NCBI RefSeq assembly: GCF_016859285.1
Contig: NC_053413.1
Coordinates: 23,056,001 to 23,120,000, forward strand
Reading direction: 5' to 3'
From: Xiphias gladius
Taxonomy: Eukaryota > Chordata > Actinopteri > Istiophoriformes > Xiphiidae
Length of the DNA stretch: 64,000 bases
Part shown: piece by piece, positions 37,433 through 51,788 of the stretch
Layout: every line of letters starts with the position of its first letter
Numbering within the stretch: position 1 is the stretch's first letter
Notes under the pieces: model-generated
The model's input: only the letters and a program-made list of their open reading frames with translations
Databases searched by the model: none
Told to the model about the DNA's origin: nothing
Made by a program: the position numbers and the translations under genes

Positions 37433-40400
37433 GTAAGTCGGCTAAACTTTAACCAGGAGTAAAACCTAACACTAGCTGTTTGGTTTGTTTACATTTTCTT
37501 TGTAGCCTTGCCAGCAATTTAAACACGCCGATTTAACAATTAATTCTTCATCTAACTAAGTCTAGGTAATATGCCTTGTATCAAGCTCTTTCTGGCAGCA
37601 TTGACTCAATAGCCGACTATGGTATCCGGATATTGGGCAGTTTTTTTTCCACGGTGTCCGCCCCATGGACTTGTTCATTAATTTAAACCCGTGAAGAATG
37701 ACAGGTATGCAGCGGCTCACATATCATGGAAGTTTACCACAATAGATTGCTGTCAGATAAGAGGCCGCTATTCACTTTTGTTGAATGTGACCTTGCTCAA
37801 ATACTTGGCAAAGATTGCTCTCTCAGTGAACTCTCACCTATGTCTATAGCTCACAGGAGGAAGGGTAATAGATTACTAAAATGCTGAAATGTGTTTTGGT
37901 AATATTTTGTGACAGATTACAAAAAAGGATCAGTAGATGTAGTCATAAACTTTCGTTATATGCTTAAAAATACTAAGGATAGGTCAGTGTTGTTCCCTCT
38001 ACATTCAAGATTCCTGTGTACATACACCCATGAAGGAATGATTGCCTCTCAAAGTCATTCACACACACCCATTTAATACCTCTTGCACTTCAGAGACACT
38101 CCAACCCTTGCTCAACCTATCATTATAACATCACTTAAGTTTTGATTTATTGCTGACATTTCTGTTAGTCTGTAATCCACTAGGACACAGCTGGATAGTG
38201 CTCAGGCCCCCAAACTACTGTTAAAACATTTGGCCTGAAGCTGCTTTGGAGATGTCCCATCTGTTTTGGAGTAGCAACAGGCCACATTTTACAGACCAAA
38301 AAAGTGGCCACCTTTTAAAGTTCGGCCCTTTTCCATGCATAGTCTCTAAGTGTGGTGTTTTAAATGCATGCCCTTTGGATATGTGGGCAACACGGTATAG
38401 TGTAGAAACAAATATAGTAGTGTATACATTGGTGACTTGCCTATATTTTCTTAAGTCATTTGCATCAAGAAGATTTCCAGGAGCATAGTTCCCTGAGGAT
38501 TATCATGTTGCAGAATATTACAGGACTATGCAATGTGTTCTTATTTTTAATGGTATAAAGTTAGTTTATAATATGTGGCCAGAGTTGTCCTCCCTGTAAT
38601 TTGGCAGTTTGTTGATGGAGTGATGTTGAATGATGTCTGTTTTACATCTTTACAGCAGAAGTCGGTGTAAAATATTTTTTTTTTGGTGGTCAGTATACTG
38701 CTTTAGACCGGGAGGATCGTCCTGAATGAAGACTGGATTTTACCCAGCCACAGTGTCTTTTACAATAACACAGTTTCTTAATCTCATTTGCATGACTGAA
38801 ATTCTAGTGAGAGTAGTAGTAGTAGCAACCGCTGATGTGGGTGTGTGGATACAGAAGCTTATAGTTTTGAATCAAGGTTGAATTTTACTTGTTGACCTAT
38901 TCTTGTCTACCCAGATGCAACCACATAGATTAAGTGTGTGTCTCTGTTCATGCTCTTGGATGGGAAAGCTACTGAAAGTAGATAGGAAAACTTAGGCCTG
39001 GTACTTCTGGCTTGCATTTTTCTTGGCACACGCACTTTTATTTTTGCCGTACCATTTCAACAAGGCAGAAAATGAGGTGTCATTGGAGAGAAAAATGAAA
39101 GAGAAGGATAAAAAGCCTTTTAAGGATATGGCTGGGACAGAGAGTGATTTCAGTAGTTGCCCAGTAGGTCTACAGTAATTCTCAAAGAGTCTGTGATGTA
39201 ATGCTAATGGGCCAAAGCAGAATCTGGCTGTGTCATCTCAATGCTGTTTTTAGGATCTGATCTTATGAGACCTTCTCTGGGCCAAAGTTTGACTTTTGTT
39301 ACTCTGTGCTTTGGTTTAATATAGACCTCTTTATTATATTCATTTTAAGTCTGCATGGTTCTTACTTTTTGCCACTGTTACTCCCATTTTACTGGAACAC
39401 ATTTTAATGAATTATTCCAGTTATGTCCCATGTACACACATTGTAAATTTACAGTACACCTGGTAAATATGATTGAAATATATTGATGCTGTGTGGGGAC
39501 GGAAATCTAAGAATACACAGGCTTTGTAGTCTTAAAAGTGATAGTGTGAGCAGTATGAGTTTTTTATGATATGCATGCAGTCATTGTGGGACACATGTAC
39601 TTAAAGGAATACTTCACCAACAAAGGAAAAGTTAGTTATTGTCTACTTTCTGTCATTACATTTGAAAAGCAATTGAAGTCAAATTCAGTTAGTGCAACTG
39701 TGTGTCAACCTTCTTTAACACAGTTGAAGTGGATGAGAATAGGACTGCAACTTTAATGAAAAATACCCATCCATCTCCTAAAGCTCAAGGTGACATCCTC
39801 AAATGTCTTGGTTTGTCCCACCAACCGTCCAATCAGTCAATTTACAATAAAGTATGGCAGAGAAAAGCATAAAATCCTTGCAATTAAGGGACTGGAGCTA
39901 AGGAACATCTTGCATTGCAATATCAATCCGCTAATCTATTAATCAACCAATCTTTTCAGCTCAAGAAAACACTTTTGTTACAAAGATGCCAAAAAATTAC
40001 CATTAAATAGTTTCAAAGAGGTTGTACAGCATAAACCAGGTCACAACAAATTTATCTTCTGTCTGTAATCTTTGTTTTACTGTCTGTGTGGTACCTAGGT
40101 GGTGTAGCTGTTGGATCTATTTGGAAATTGTGATAAAGTGAGGCAGTTAGAGCTGGTTGTTGGCTAAAACTGATAAAACGATCAACAGCAAAGAGTAACT
40201 CACAAGCACATCACAGTAATGGTTGTCCCTTTGTCCCAAGTAACCAAACTCGATCACTGTAAATAATTTTGTTTGGTCTGGTTGCCTCTGTTGCAGTGTT
40301 TGGAAAATCATCTGTCCACATAAAAATGGGATCAGGTCTTGCATTGAATTGGCCTTTTAGAAAAATTGAAAAAAATTATCAAATGAATTTACCATCATAG

Positions 40401-41392
40401 TATACGTACTTTTACATTGTTATAGCAATGTATATACTCGGTTGGCAGTTTATTTAGTGCACCTAGCTTAAACCAATGCAATCCAATACAGTAGTCCTGC
40501 AACAAAACCTACCTTCATAATGATTATAATGTTCAGTTTAAATAAACTTCCAACATAGTATATATCGTGATATAGTACACCATCTGGAAATTCAGTTGAG
40601 AAATGGTTTTTAGATAAATTATTGATGCAGTTATCTTTACTACCTGCTGGTTATCAGATTGTAACAGTGTTACTATGTGAAAGGTCATCCCTCCTCACTC
40701 AGTCTGCTTCATGCATTATTCTGTTCAACAGTTGCGTAGATGCTCAGTCTTAGGGGGTAATTACTCAATTAAATACATAGGCTTTTCTTCAAGGGAAAAC
40801 AAAAGTGATGGGAGATTTTCTGCTCATGACGTAGGGAGAAGGAATGTGTTTTTCAGTATAATTTTAAACTGACTTTCTTTGGAGTATTTGGAAAAATTAT
40901 TTATAACGTCTTTTTGACATGTCATATCCGTCCAAAAAAAAAAAAATCCCTCTGGCCTCAAGTATTCTTAAAAGTTAGATATGAAAGCCACATTGTTTAC
41001 AAGTATAAAAAAGACCTTTAGCCGCAGATGTCCTTTCCTGTTCCCCTTTGTGCCCTGCTGATTTTGTTTTGGATGGCAGAAAGGTCCGGGACCTGAGCTA
41101 TTCCTTGGCTAATCTCCCATAATTGGACAATCAGCCCCTATTATAGCCATTACATTTGGGCCTGTTGAGCAATAGTGGCTTGTCTCATCCACCCTAAGGC
41201 AAGACCCAATCTACTGCTAACAGTTGCTAACCTTTAATGAAAGAGTAGCATGGCAGCTTTTGTTTCTTTTTTTTTCTCATTCGCAGGTGTAGGGTAAACT
41301 ATAAATCTATGAATAATAGCCTCCAATTCTACTTTACATGTCTCAAACCAATGAAAGGCCCATTCATTAATTTTTCATTTTACTTTCTCTAG
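37433..41392 (+). other. TESK2 leader intron
   Basis: 4 kb of AT-rich sequence with one family 1 copy (39745-39975) and a short stretch, AAAGGAATACTTCACCAAC, at about 39603 that begins another common fish repeat. Nothing else is recognised. Confidence 0.45.
39745..39975 (+). repeat. Dispersed repeat family 1 copy
   Basis: It has AGGTGACATCCTCAAATGTC, ACCGTCCAATCAGTCAATTT, AAAATCCTTGCAATTAAGG and a final TTAATCAACCAATCTTTTCAGC. Confidence 0.6.
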
Positions 41393-41717
41393 GTCTCCAA
41401 GGACTTACTATACATCTGTCAAATATGTGAAGTCCCTCTCATCCTGGTGGACTCCTCAGTTACAAGCAGTGAGGACCTAGACTAGTAGGAAACATCTTGG
41501 ACTCAGCCAGGGTTTGTCACCGAGGGTGCCCTAAACAAAATTTAAAACTGAAGTCTATGTGTGTGACATATTTTTTCCCAGTACACAAACTGAGTAAATT
41601 CTGTGCTGCCGTGGAACCCTCGGCACCATTAAAACAATCTAGTCCTCTTGTCATGTGGATATATTACAGAAAAAGGCTCATATTACCCTCACTGGTATCA
41701 CCATCTTTCACATCACC
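41393..41717 (+). other. tesk2: TESK2 second exon, 5' untranslated part
   Basis: It starts after TTACTTTCTCTAG. Contains an ATG at 41557 in a weak context that opens a frame overlapping the kinase start and ending at 41805. Confidence 0.55.
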
Positions 41718-41837
41718 ATGGAAAGGAATAAACGCAATTCCATCGCTGGGTTCCCTACACGACCTGAACGCTTCAATGAGGACAGGGACGGTTTCGGAGG
41801 GGTAGGGGTCGAAATGGGCATGTGCCCTCCTTCACAG
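41718..41837 (+). CDS. tesk2: TESK2 coding exon 1
   Basis: Forty codons, phase 0 at the donor CACAG/GTCAGT. It encodes the basic start ([11 protein letters not shown]) and a glycine-rich linker. Confidence 0.9.
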
Positions 41838-44800
41838 GTCAGTCTTTGTTCTGCATTTAAATCAGTTGGATGCATTTCACAGATGCAGGGTGTACATTAC
41901 AGTATAAAGGGTTCCTGTGCAGTCATAAAGAGTTCAGCAAAGTATTGATAATTAATGACATTGTTTCAACTTTCTTGCCTTCTTTGGATAGACAAAAATA
42001 TGGAAAAAGTGCAAAAGTAATAATAATAAAAACAAACTGAACAAAAACAGCATGCAAATGGAGAAATGGTGTGGTGTGCTGTGAATCTTAAACCCATAAA
42101 TATTCAGTTTACTATCATATCAGACCAGGGAAAGCAGCAAATCCTCAAAGCTGAGACACTGGAAAAAACAAATGTTTTGCACCTTTGCCAGACAAAGTAA
42201 CTAAAATGATGTATTGATAATAAGATTTTTAAATCTAAAGTTTTATCAAGATATTCTGTCAATTGACTAATCGATTGACAAATTATTTGCTTCAGCTCTA
42301 GTTGCGGGTATGGTCCACCCCGTTCTGGTGGAAATTTGGATCTCACCAGAGTTATTACTAGAAGCACTGTCACTGGCCTGACAGATCTTCAGTGAAATCA
42401 GAAAGCTCACTTTAGGCATAAGGTTAAAAGTGATTATGTTTTGGTAAATGTTGCTGTTCAATTGAAAATGGCTATGTTTAAATTAAGATAAGAGATATCT
42501 GGGATTATGGGCTCATGGTTCATCCATGTGGCTCCATCAACCATTTCACACATTTGTTTTCCATCTGTGTCTTTTCTGTGCAAATTACAGCATAAACGAG
42601 CAACACTAACGGTTCAACAAATGCTAATGCTGTTGATCAGTTGATTTCAAACTCTGTTTTGGCATTGATACATACTGGAATTTGTGCTCTTGCGAGATTT
42701 AGAGGGTTGCCTAATGACACAAAATAAATATAATCTACCTCTCATTCAATCACTTCTCCTTTGTATTTACTTGGTTGTTCAGTTTGTGCTTATTTCTATC
42801 TGTCTGAGAAAATCTGTGTATGCTGGTGCAAATCAGTCTTTATCTAGTGTTTAGATTTCTAGTCCTTGTCCCGCTTAAAGTCAACATTACACACTTTCTA
42901 CCTCTATCTCACTTTTCTGCACAAACAAGCAAGTTGCAGCAGTGGTCCTAGAGCACATACATCAGATAAAAGGCTCATTTGACCTGTTTTTACCAGTCTG
43001 TTCCTGTCTTCTTCAGGTGGGCAGGGTGTGGCCATCATCCTACAGGGCCCTCATCAGTGCCTTCTCCTGTCTTACACGCCTTGATGACTTCACCTGTGAG
43101 TGGATTGGCTCCGGATTCTTCTCTGATGTCTTCAAGGTGGGTGAAGATCAGTTATTACTTGCCTTCTTATATGCTCATGTAATTTTTTTTCTTTTGTCTT
43201 TTATGGGCTTCCTCAGTCTGTCCTTGGCTGTCTCCTACCCTGCTTTATTTGATCTTCTGCCCCTCTCTATTTCGTTGTTTTGTTCCTGTATTTTTTTATT
43301 TCATGCTTCCATTCATCCATCCACTTCATGCTTGTGTGGTATGCCTTTTGTGCACTGTTCAGGATCATCACAAATAAATGGTATTAATAAATGAAGGAAC
43401 TGACACCCAAAGTAATTTTACGTTTGATTTGACTTGTGAATTTGATATGCTTGGTGGGTCAAAGACCGATATACGGTCTTCACTCGATAGTATTTCCTGG
43501 ACATTTTTAGGTCAAGTTAGACTGCAGTCAGTTCAAAGACATCACTTAATAAAGGGTTGTTAACCCTGTTACTTTTTCCCCTCCCCCTCCAAGCATGTGA
43601 ATGGGAGTCACACAAATGTGTTTAGCGTTATTAGTTTGGCTTTGCTAAATGAACCCCTCTTCATCAACATCCATTAGCAGAGAAATTTAATTTTTTTTCA
43701 TCTCTTAGTTGTATTATCAAGGCCACCAGTGGGAAATTTTTGCACAGCCTTGAATGACTGATAGCATTTTAAGCTGTTTTTTTGTAACTTGTTGTGACAG
43801 TAAGATAGATGTTTGTGTGTGTATACCACTGTGTACGTGCAAGACTGACCTCTTGGTTAGGAAAGGGTTGACACACAGAATAAAATTGACAAGTATGGGG
43901 AAAGGGTTGTGGCCCCTTAAACATGAAGGATGATAGTCTGAGTAATTGAAATAATGGCCTAGAAGGTTTTTAATGACATGAAGCCAAGCTCACTTTCATT
44001 TCACTTCATTTGTTGTATCAGATTGCGTTATGATTTATAAGCATTTCCATTTTTCTAGTTCTTCTGTGTACAGTCCTGGTTGAAGTAATTGGCACCCCTG
44101 AATTTTAAGTAAAGAATTTAGAATATCTTCAGAAATAAATGCAAATGAACCAATTTTGTATAATCAAAATATTTTAGTAAAAAGTCCAAGGTTTCTGAAA
44201 AACAAAAAAAATACTTTGTGACAAAACTGTGTTTGAGGCGAAGGTCTTGAGTCTTTCAGGACAATGACCCAAAGCACGCACCCAGAAGCACAAAGAATGG
44301 TTGAAGACAATAATTGTGTCTGGGGTACATTTTGTGTTCATATTATTTCAATATGATGCAAGTTATGTTTTTTTACATTCTTTTGTTCAGTAGCCTGTGA
44401 CATTTTATTAAGGTATTGTGATCTTACAAATTGGTTCATTTGCATTTATTTCGGAAGATATTCTAAATCCTGTACTTAATTTTTACTTTATTAAGGGGTG
44501 TCAATAATTTCAACCAGGACTATATATTGGAATTTCAGTATGACCTTAGCTCACAATGATATGCCATCTACTGTACATCTATGTAACAGTAGATCTCTAT
44601 TGGATTGCTGAACTGGTGTAACATTCAGTTTCCGTTGTGTCTCTCTTTCAGGCTCTAACTTTGGGTTGGGCTGATTGATGTTATTGTCGATAGTGTCTGA
44701 CAGCTATTACTGGTGTTTTAGTGTTGTGCATCTAGTTAGGGATGGCCCAAGCTGGTTTAAAGGGCTGTATTGGAGCAAATCAAGGCATATTTTAATGGAT

Positions 44801-47800
44801 TTTTATGAGCCATATGAAGCCCATATTAAGTTTTTGTTTATTGTCACAAATTGAACTCTGGGTATGCCGGCTGTCAAAAACACCCCATTGTGGTCTGTGT
44901 AAAAACTGGAGCTTGTTCACAATGGACAGGACTGCAAATGAGTGAACTACAGAGCAGCACAAATAAACAACAGCCAGCACTTTCAAGTAATGATATCCAC
45001 ATTTACAGCATGTATCAGTAAGTGAAATAAGTATGGCCGATCTGGTTTAAACAGCGATCAGTTTGCTGGTGGGCTGGTGTTTGAAAACTGCATTTCAACT
45101 TTAGTATTTGGTGATGCTGGGTTGAAGAGAGGCTGTTCATAACTGGTCCAGAAATGTTTCCCACAACATTCTAGGAAAATTTGGGCTAAATATCAGAATG
45201 TGATGCTGTAGTAGATAATACTCAGTGTTAATTGATTCAAATTGGAATGTAATAGCAACAGCATTGTAAACTTCCAGTTCACTGCATGAATGCTGCCACC
45301 TTACCATTTAACGTAGGTACCACCTCAGCCTCTTGGGAAATCCCTGTCAACAATCCACAGAAATCCATAGTTAGAGAGAGAGCAGAAAGTGGAAATGAAG
45401 TACAGGAAATGGCAAGCTACTGATCACAAGCTCAGTCAGGTTGAATGAAATTAAAAGGCGGCAGCATTAATGGTGATAAAGGTTGAGGCTAAGAGGAGGA
45501 GGAAAAAGATTCTGATGGTGGAGAGCTTGGGTGGGAAGGGGTGAAAAATGGGAGTTGAGTGGAGGCTTTAGGAGTTTACTGACTATAAGGGTTGGGGGCA
45601 GACAAGGGCTGTAGAGGAGATGAAGAGGAGTTTTGGAGACGAGGGAGATGTAGGGGTTTTCTAGAGCTGGGGTTGGGGGAGGAGGAGAAAAGGGTGAAAG
45701 GGTTTAGAGGACAAGTACACTGGGAGTATGTTTTCCTGAAATGTGCAGCGGTGAAAAGACATATCAGAGAGGAGAGCATGCAAGAACAGAGAGGGGAAAG
45801 GTAGACAACAGAGGATGGTGGGAGAGAAAGATACTACCACTACTGGGAAAGATGAGGATTGGGCATGACGGTTTTTTGGAGACAGCAGCGAGGAGGAGAA
45901 AGAGGGGGATCAGGAATAAATTCAGATGGGGGGTTGTGAAAAGTGAGGAATGGGGGGGTTGGAGGAAGATAGACGGATGTGGGGGAGGAGGCCTTCAGAG
46001 GAGTGGCCATCTGTTGTTTCTGCTGTCCTGTGGTGGAGACTGTCGGCTCTTACAGCCAGGCCCCTTCCTTTGAACTTGAACAGAGAGATTTTTGTGTCTG
46101 TGTTTATGAGATGGAGAGAGAGAAGCCGACACAGAGAGCTCCCCTAAACTGAAACAGACTGCATGATGCTTTATGGTTTTTCTACTATATACACTGTAGA
46201 TAATGGTGAAATTTCACACTGCAGAGAGATGTTCTCATATACCAGTACTGCACTGTAGCAACGGTTTTGTCCAGTAGTATATTTCACTGACTTTCATTGT
46301 TAATGCCTCCCGTGTAATCTATAATGACTTTGTCTCATCTGTCAATTCTCTTTCCTGCTGCATGTGGTACTGCCCTCCATTGTGTCACCGGTGTTCCTGT
46401 GGCTGTGATGATAGTCAAAGAGCCATTGTTAGAAGATGACAGAAAGCTACCTACTGTTATAGTAGTAGTATAGCTACATAGTAGTATGATCGACAGTCTC
46501 TTTGGTACCATATTTCTATAGATTAAAGTTTTCAGGAGTTTCCTAGCCTCAGTTGCTGTCTCCTGAGAGAACGTGAGGAATGTGGACTATCCAAATTATG
46601 TTCCATATTTTTTGTCAAATGATACATAATTAATCGTATCTAATAATATATCGTCATTTTTGTTTTCCACAACTAAGCATATCATTAGTGCACATCTGCA
46701 GTATTGAACATCCCCTGTTGTGTTGTCTTGTATGGTTTAAAAGGCTCATGATGTTGATTTATACTGTCCAAAGTGCAGTAGCATAAGTGAGACCGTAGTT
46801 CTCATACTAATGTGACAGTAAGCAGCTCTGTCTTTGCCTATACGTATGATCCTTCCAAATGATTTCCTGCACTCTATTCCTTGTCTGGAACTCATAATAA
46901 TTTTTGAATGGGCTATGTGTTGCTGAAGGCTGTCTACCTATACACACAGGAGTATTATTTTAGTCTTTTCAAACTACTGGATTAAAACCTGCATTGTGAT
47001 CTAAAAGTGCTGTCAGGACGTGAGAAAGCAAGTGTACATAGATAAATCCGTCTGCAGCAGCTCAGTCATTTGGTGTGCTGCGTACTGTGGTTTGCAGGTT
47101 TCCTATTTGCACGCTACATGAGTGTATTCAGAAGAACTTAAGTCCCTTGATAATTAACATACTGCGTTGTGGAATCTCTGAAACCCGTGGTGTGAAGATC
47201 TGACGTGGCCTTTCTATTTCAAAGACTGTGAGGTGAAAGGGCAACAAAAAGAAATGCACGTGGTCCTGCTGGTTCATAGAAAAAAAGAAAAAAAAAACAT
47301 CGTATTGTATTATTGCTTCAATACAGAGATTAAATGTGCTAAGTGCTCTTTTAGAGGCTTTTCACTCTACGAAATGGACTGCATTTATTTTTGGTAAGGG
47401 AATGCCAGTATGTGTAAATTAATATCTTGAATTTCACTTCACTCCTGAACACATAATACTGCTTGTTCCTAGTCAGAACGGATGTAAAAGTGTATGTTAG
47501 TGGTAGTTTTTTAATGTGTACACAGCACAGTTAAGACACACTTGTTTTATATGCTTGTCCAGTTTTGTTTTTTTTTTTACTCCTTTTTTCGGTTTTGTCC
47601 TTTATGTCTTAATTGCGAAACTCATCACCAACGTACTACCCTCTGTTCAGAGAACTGGTCGATACTTGGAATTTAAAGTAACCAGGCAATGGCAACAAAA
47701 TATTATTCTCCTAGACTCAAGGAACAAGATGATCTTACTGCACTTGTTGTATATTAAAGCAGCTTGGTGTATGTATTGTTTAAACCTTAAGCAGGAAGGA

Positions 47801-50800
47801 TTTCAGTGCTGTCTTTAAGCCATGACCTGTCTAGGGTGTTTGCTTGCCTTGCACCCAAGGCATGCTGGGATAGGCTCCAGCCAACGATAGATGGTTACGG
47901 TTAGATGGAAACCAAAATTCCAATGTGCAGTAATACAAAATTGATCGTGCAGCTCTGGATTGACACATTTAATTTGTCATGGGCTGTCAGCAGTGACTGA
48001 CCTCATTTCAGTTTTCCTTTATGTGCTGCCTTCCTTTTCTGCTTACTCTGTTTCTTGCTGCATGAGCCAGATATATATTTTTTTTTTTCAAATAACCATC
48101 ATAGAAGAGCAATGTATCAAGCCGTTCAAGGCCTGACCCAAGCTTAAAATTCTAAAGAAAATAGTTTTCATTTACAGTTTAATGAAATCTTCTAATTTTC
48201 AATCAGAGTTTTTCCAGCCAGCTGAATAGAGTTTATATAAAGTATAGTTCAGATATTGTGATTTTACTGTGGTTCAGTTGCATTGGACTGTATTTGCAGT
48301 ATGTTGAAATGTGGCATCATTTGACTGTTTTACAGGTACGCCATCGAGCTTCAGACCAAGTTATGGCTCTAAAGATGAACAAGCTCAGCAGCAACAGAGC
48401 TAACATGTTGAGAGAGGTCCAACTAATGAACCGGCTTTCACATCCACACATACTCAGGTTGGTAACTGAATAAATTATTGCTATAACCAGCGGGGTTTCT
48501 AAAAATTTTAAGCCTCACTTAAAAAATGTGTGAATTTTATTCCAATTTTGAAACATAGTTTGTTCTCCTATTAGGATAAAACCATCAGAAACCAGCTTGA
48601 AAGGTATATTAATATAGCTTATGAAACAACGCAAGCAAAATCATTTATAATAATTAATTTCCATTTTGTTGTTCGAGTTAATAATTTCATTATCACGTAA
48701 CATGAGCTACTTTGTAAAACGTGATTAGCCCTGATGTAATACGCTGATTATTGGTAGTGACTTTCTTTTAGCATGTTTAATGGTAAAATCCAAAAGGCCT
48801 GTTATATAGCAGTGTATTATAAAATATTCAACAATAAGATTCCAGTAATAACTTGGAATAAGCTGTGGTCACTCAGGAACTGCTAATAACAAATAAAGAG
48901 TAAATCCTCACTATTTCCACGTACATAATGTCACATTATATTAGTCATGTCCTCTAACACTTGCCTCTTTGGTTATCAGTTAAACGTATTTTCTCATAAT
49001 GTCTGCCTCTGCCTTTATTTCTCTCACTTGCTCATGAGTCTGTGTTTGTGACCTGTTTCCTCTGGGGTTGGCTAGAAACTATGTCAAACACAGAGCCTAT
49101 TAACAATGGATTTTCTAAAATGCCAGCTCCTGTTAGAGCTGCAGCAGATGCCCTAGAGGCTAAAAAGCGAGGAGGACCCTTTCTGTCACAAGGGAACAGG
49201 ACAGGCCTGTCAACAATTACGTAAATTTTTTTTTTAGAGATTCCCGCTATGATTGGTTTTACAAAATGGGCAAAGCATGATACTGTGTAAGCTCCTTACA
49301 CCTGACTCTGTGGCCCTGAAGTGACAGGTTTTTCTTTGTCTTTTTTGTGTTGCCTCTATTTGACTTTTCTCAAACTTTGACCTCAACAAAAAACCCTCAA
49401 CGGCAAACATTTTTTAAAGGTGCTGCATTATATTGACTGTGTTTAGTGAACTGACCAGTCACAGTTAAGTTGAGCCGAGACTTTATGCACCATAGAGAAC
49501 TGATTGGCTTCTCCACCTTAATACCCAAAGCACAGGTAGTCTAATCTACGGTTAAACAACATATGCCAAAAACTAAACCTGTGGAAGATGCAATTTTTTA
49601 TATGTACTGTATTTTCTGCAAACCGTGACTATTACAGAGTTTTCCAGAATGCAAAAGGGTATGAACAAGCCTTTTGACAGTGGTAACCTGCACTTCCAGT
49701 GGATGGAAAGAACGTTTTCGGTCTCTCTCTCAACTCTTGTCTTAAACTGTCTTGTGCCGTTTGTTGTGTCATGTGTCGGATGTGAATGTAAAATCACCTT
49801 AAAGTGGCTTTTCACTACGATTCTGCAAACAGATGGAGCCAACTTCTTGATGATCTTAAAGGCACTTGAACTTTAGCCACTTTCAAATCTAAATGAAAAA
49901 TGTCCTTTCTCGTCTATGGCTTTAATTGATTAATTTTCCTACTGCATTTTATGCCCTTTTTTGAAATTGGGGCAACTTGTAACTGCACTGTGACTAAACT
50001 AATACTGTATTTTCTGGTTGTTTTTTTTGTCTATACATATATATATAAAACAAAACTTTATAACATTGAGAATTCAAATCCATGCAATTTCATTTAAATT
50101 GACTATGATGCCCCAGAATAGTATTGTTCCTGCTTTTGTTGTAAACAGTTTCTGTCAAATTCACATGCTGCTATGAGCTCTTGTGTGGGAGAGTGAGAGT
50201 TTATGAACATGCACATACATGCATAAATATCCGTGTGTGTACTTGCGCATGCACACACATGCACAGTATCTTTTACAATGCCATCTTTGTTGAGCATGCC
50301 TAGTGGATTGTGTGTCTGTCTGCGTGTTAACAAGCAGGCACTGAGGGGGTCATTGTTAGCTAAAATCCAACAAGGACCCACAAAGTTGACCTTTTCATTG
50401 CCTCCAGAATTATGAGGCCTTCAGCGCTGCTCGTGAGCAAAGTTGGTTCATATGTTGCTCTACACACACACACACACGCACACACATTGTTTAATTTTGG
50501 TTGAAGGAGTGCATGTGTCCTCTCTGGGTTAAGGGTTTTTTCCAACCTCTTGAGATCATGAAGATTGTTAAAACCCCATCAAAAAAAGAAATGGAAAAAA
50601 TCATCGTCATCAAGTGAAAACAAGGCAGTTTTTCTCTATTAATAGAAAGTTCATCATGTGAATATAGAAGTTTTTTTAAAAGGGCAACATCCAATGCATC
50701 ACAGTGGTAGAGAAACACACACACAGACACACACAAATGAATAGCAGTGAGGAAAATGCTGTGCGTTTATTAAGAATGTAGAAATTGATAGGCAAGGTGC

Positions 50801-51757
50801 AGGCAGAAATGGATGGAATGCAGGTGAAGCAACTGAGCTGTTATTATCCTTCTGTTAGACCGTCTCGCAGTAATGACCTGCCTGATCTTGCCCACTGGAA
50901 TTTTAAAGTTTTTCTAAACTATTCCTCCTGCTTTCTCTGTTTACCAACAGCAGAGAAGACCATGCAAGTGTTTTGTTTAGATATTTCCATTGACCCTATA
51001 GAGCAATTGATTGAACTGAGAGAAGCTAAAAGCTGTATGGACGGGGTTTTCTCTCTACCCTCTGTTTAGATTGTGAGGCTAAGTAAGATGTGTCTGCGTC
51101 AACCTTCATACGCTCATTTAGTTCATTCCATTAAAAATAAACAAATGTCCCGTGGTTTTCAACAGCACCTTCATTTTGCACGCCTTTTGTGGTTTTGTAG
51201 GTTCAAGGGAGTGTGTGTCCACGAGGGGCAGCTTCATGCTCTGATGGAGGTAGGAGATCACACACAAACACACCATTTCACTCTGTAAAAAGCAAAGACA
51301 TGTTAGGTCAAATTATATCTACTAATGAAAGGTGGTATACTGACATCTGACGTCTTGTGACTACATGTGAATGTTAGCCCTCAGAAACCTGTGTGTGTTT
51401 GTATATTTTTCTACTGTTTTCAGGTGAACATCACGTCATCCATGAGAACAACACAGTAACACACCAGTCTGTAATTGTGGGAAACCAGAAGAACTGAACG
51501 TTTCTATGCATACATAACACTTAGGCTGTGTGTGTCTGCGTGAGAGAGACGGAGGGAGAATTTGATACAGGCAGCTAATAAAATTCTCCAGACATGCTCA
51601 ATGTTAGGGCATAAACAATTAGGGTTACAGTGAGCAATGTTTTCAGGCCTATATTTAACCTGTGTGTCCGTGTGTGTGTGCGTGAGAGAGGGAGAGATAA
51701 CTTTGTGGTTGCTATAGTCATTGATTACCTCCGCCGAGGAGGTTATGTGATCACCTG

Positions 51758-51788
<31 letters not shown>

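Larger units (their letters stand above)
43137..48335 (+). other. TESK2 intron after coding exon 2
   Basis: 5.2 kb. Holds the Tc1-type inverted-repeat element at 44069, the purine-rich tract at 45470 and a short retroposon-like fragment at 47822. Other parts are AT-rich and unassigned. Confidence 0.5.

Noticed and set aside
45576..46147. Forward basic and reverse proline-rich frames
   Set aside because: Direct consequence of the purine-rich composition.
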